A stretch of DNA of 64,000 bases from Gyromitra esculenta (lineage: Eukaryota; Ascomycota; Pezizomycetes; Pezizales; Discinaceae): assembly GCA_038503075.1 (NCBI GenBank), contig JBCAML010000002.1, positions 1,860,001-1,924,000 of the forward strand, written 5' to 3'. The position numbers and the translations under genes were made by a program. This document shows positions 62,365 through 64,000 of the stretch, piece after piece (the stretch's first letter is position 1; each line of letters opens with the position of its first letter). The notes beneath the pieces were generated by a model. The model ran no database searches. It was not told the DNA's origin and was given only the letters and a program-made list of their open reading frames with translations.

Positions 62365-63950
62365 CTACATTAAAGAAGGCTTGAGATACGTATACCCGAG
62401 GTTTTGACACTTACCAGAACCATTATCAACGTCGATGTCGGCCAGATATTCGAATTCTTTGTAGTAATTTTCCCCTAGCGACGAAATTTTGTCACTTATT
62501 CTCCGTAGTTCGCCTAGCGTTTGGCTGATTGGTTCATGCGCATTACTGTTTTGAGATATACGGTCTCCAGAGCCCACGTTCCACTGATCTACTCGATTTT
62601 AGCAGAGTTCTTACAGCGGTATGACAGAGAAGTAGAATTAATCATGACTCACTGTAACTTCTACCATCCTCGACTAGGATTGGTAAGCTAGGCCCAGAAG
62701 ACACATCATTTGCTGCTGGCTGGTTCAGAGGCGCTGCCTTCTGTTTTTCAAGCATATACCCAAGGGCAAGCCGGGCACCCGATGGAAATCTGGTAATAAA
62801 TTGCTGCATAAAAACTTCAACTGCCGCCTCGCCGCATCTCTCGGCCAGATTATATTGTTGCTCAAGCTGATCCAAAAACTCATCCCTATCGCCTGGCATT
62901 GAAGCCTTCGGGCTCTTCGGACTTGTTATCGTGAAATTCTTCAAAGTCTGATTTCCTGTGTTTTTCGGGGCTGCTAATGATTTTAGTAGTTCATTTTCTA
63001 TATCGTGGTTTGCTAGGGCATCGCTTCGGCCCGACCCAGGTGACGATTGCAAATCTAAGTAGTAGCAGTCAGTCAAAGAAACAACCAAGTGTTTCAATAA
63101 ATACAAAACAATTCGCACGCACCATCAGTTTGATCTAATAAGTCATACTGTTTCTTGCCCTTGGGAAATAATATCCCATGTATATCATCCTCCGTGGATT
63201 TCAATATCTTCGCGCTAAATTCAGCAATGTATGCTTTTACAGCTTCGTGTGGATAGCACGCATTTTCCTTGATGTGTCGATTAAGTTCGCTCGGCCTACC
63301 ATAACGTTCCAAACAACGTGGGCATTGATGCGGTTTAATATGCACTCCCACAATATGTTGACTAAATAAGTCATTAGTAACAGAAGCTACAACGAGCGCA
63401 TCTGATGATCCACTTACCAAAAATCTTTATGGGTTGCAAACGAACGCCCCCTGCACTTATGTCTTCTCTTAATCTCAGGGTTTGGCTCGTTATCATAATA
63501 TTTGCAAGTAATTGGCCCTTTCACTTTTTCCGGACCAGTCTTTTTCCTAGGTGGTTTATCTGGACAGTTCTCGTCCCCGTCACTAGAACCATCCTCCCTC
63601 GCACGCTTCCTCTCTCCTTGGTTAGCACCCTGTTTTTTATTGTGCGTAACAGTAGTATCTTTCGAACTCGAAGATGATTTCCCCTCGCAGCTGCTACCCT
63701 GACCGCAATTGCCAGGTGAATTCTGGAGATATCCAGTGCCAAGCCTCTCGAATTGCAGATATTCATCAGGCTCCTCCTTGATGCGTAATATCTCGAGACT
63801 ACCCATCAGCTGGTCAATGCATCCAAGTATTTCGGTAATTTGTTTCTGCTTTGTTGCAACCTGTTGTAGTCGGAAGGGCCCAGGAAGAATTCCAGAAGGA
63901 TCGAGATTTATGTCATGCAACCATGACTGAAGCGCAGGCGAGGATTGCGG
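62365..63950 (-). CDS. C2H2-type zinc-finger protein, 5' end outside the window
   Basis: Exons readable on the minus strand are 63418-63950 (preceded by an acceptor at 63951-63952, so earlier exons lie beyond the right edge), 63123-63361, 62653-63054 and 62365-62588. Joined they give about 465 residues. The first part is Ser- and Lys-rich (KKQGANQGERKRARED). Then comes the zinc-finger block: ITCKYYDNEP, HKCRGRSFATHKDFCQHI, VHIKPHQCPRC, and SELNRHIKENAC. The Cys of DFC is created by the splice. This arrangement, with an irregular first finger and a partly regular second, is common in ascomycete proteins of unknown role; DNA or protein binding is possible. The C-terminal part has a helical segment (LDQLEQQYNLAERCGEAAVEVF). 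The last exon may instead be spliced at GGTTCTG|GTAAGT to a short terminal exon. Confidence 0.75.
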
Positions 63951-64000
63951 CTAGAATCACGCCCGTAGTTCGTCAGAATCTAGGGCAGTCAGTTCTTAGA

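Noticed and set aside
1..64000. Secondary-metabolite cluster, CRISPR array, rRNA operon or autonomous transposon
   Set aside because: No polyketide synthase, peptide synthetase, terpene cyclase, array-like spacing, rRNA sequence, reverse transcriptase or transposase frame was seen.

Overview
The window looks like nuclear DNA of a filamentous ascomycete (Pezizomycotina). The genes are split by short introns of roughly 45-75 bp with GTAAGT/GTATGT-type donors and TAG/CAG acceptors. CT-rich leaders precede several starts, and the families found (GH16, GH3, a membrane-bound GT2, PL3 pectate lyase, But2-type secreted protein, ferritin-like secreted protein, bestrophin-like UPF0187 protein, AIF-like oxidoreductase) are typical of such fungi. 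The pectate lyase and other secreted or cell-wall enzymes fit a plant-associated or saprotrophic fungus, perhaps a leotiomycete; that placement is inference.

Layout. 1-2160: 3' part of an unrecognised gene (+) that stays open through the left edge. 3330-4073: secreted But2-like protein (-). 6513-7462: four-exon dienelactone hydrolase (-). 9614-10810: AIF-like FAD/NAD oxidoreductase (-). 15784-16835: six-exon PL3 pectate lyase (+). 23078-24825: five-exon bestrophin-like membrane protein (+). 30734-31850: ferritin-like secreted protein with a 16-bp exon (+). 32768-33262: small membrane protein (-). 37469-38913: membrane-anchored GH16 (+). 43721-46966: six-exon polytopic GT2 (+). 50684-53006: two-exon coiled-coil plus RRM-like protein (-). 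56029-59082: five-exon membrane-anchored GH3 beta-glucosidase (-). 62365-63950: C2H2-type zinc-finger protein (-) whose 5' end lies beyond the right edge.

The spaces between genes are long (1-6 kb), AT-rich and rich in decayed repeats. I could define a foldback element at 12415-12690 built around five 18-bp units, two 133-bp TA-flanked MITEs of one family (13016-13148 and 29209-29341), a probable hAT-type MITE with an 8-bp target duplication (17317-17656), an inverted repeat near 20.5 kb, and two diverged copies of one larger repeat (about 54510-54958 and 59981-60638). The second of those copies carries a nested foldback insertion.

Functional links. GH16, GT2 and GH3, all predicted membrane-bound, fall within 22 kb and could act on cell-surface glucans. 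They are separated by kilobases and by other genes, so this is not a tight cluster. I found no biosynthetic cluster, CRISPR array, rRNA or convincing tRNA, and nothing I would call a clearly new multi-gene system. The most unusual items are the foldback element with 18-bp units, the nested MITE with its empty sister copy, and the repeat-bearing RRM-like gene. All exon boundaries were set by hand from splice signals, reading frame and family resemblance.
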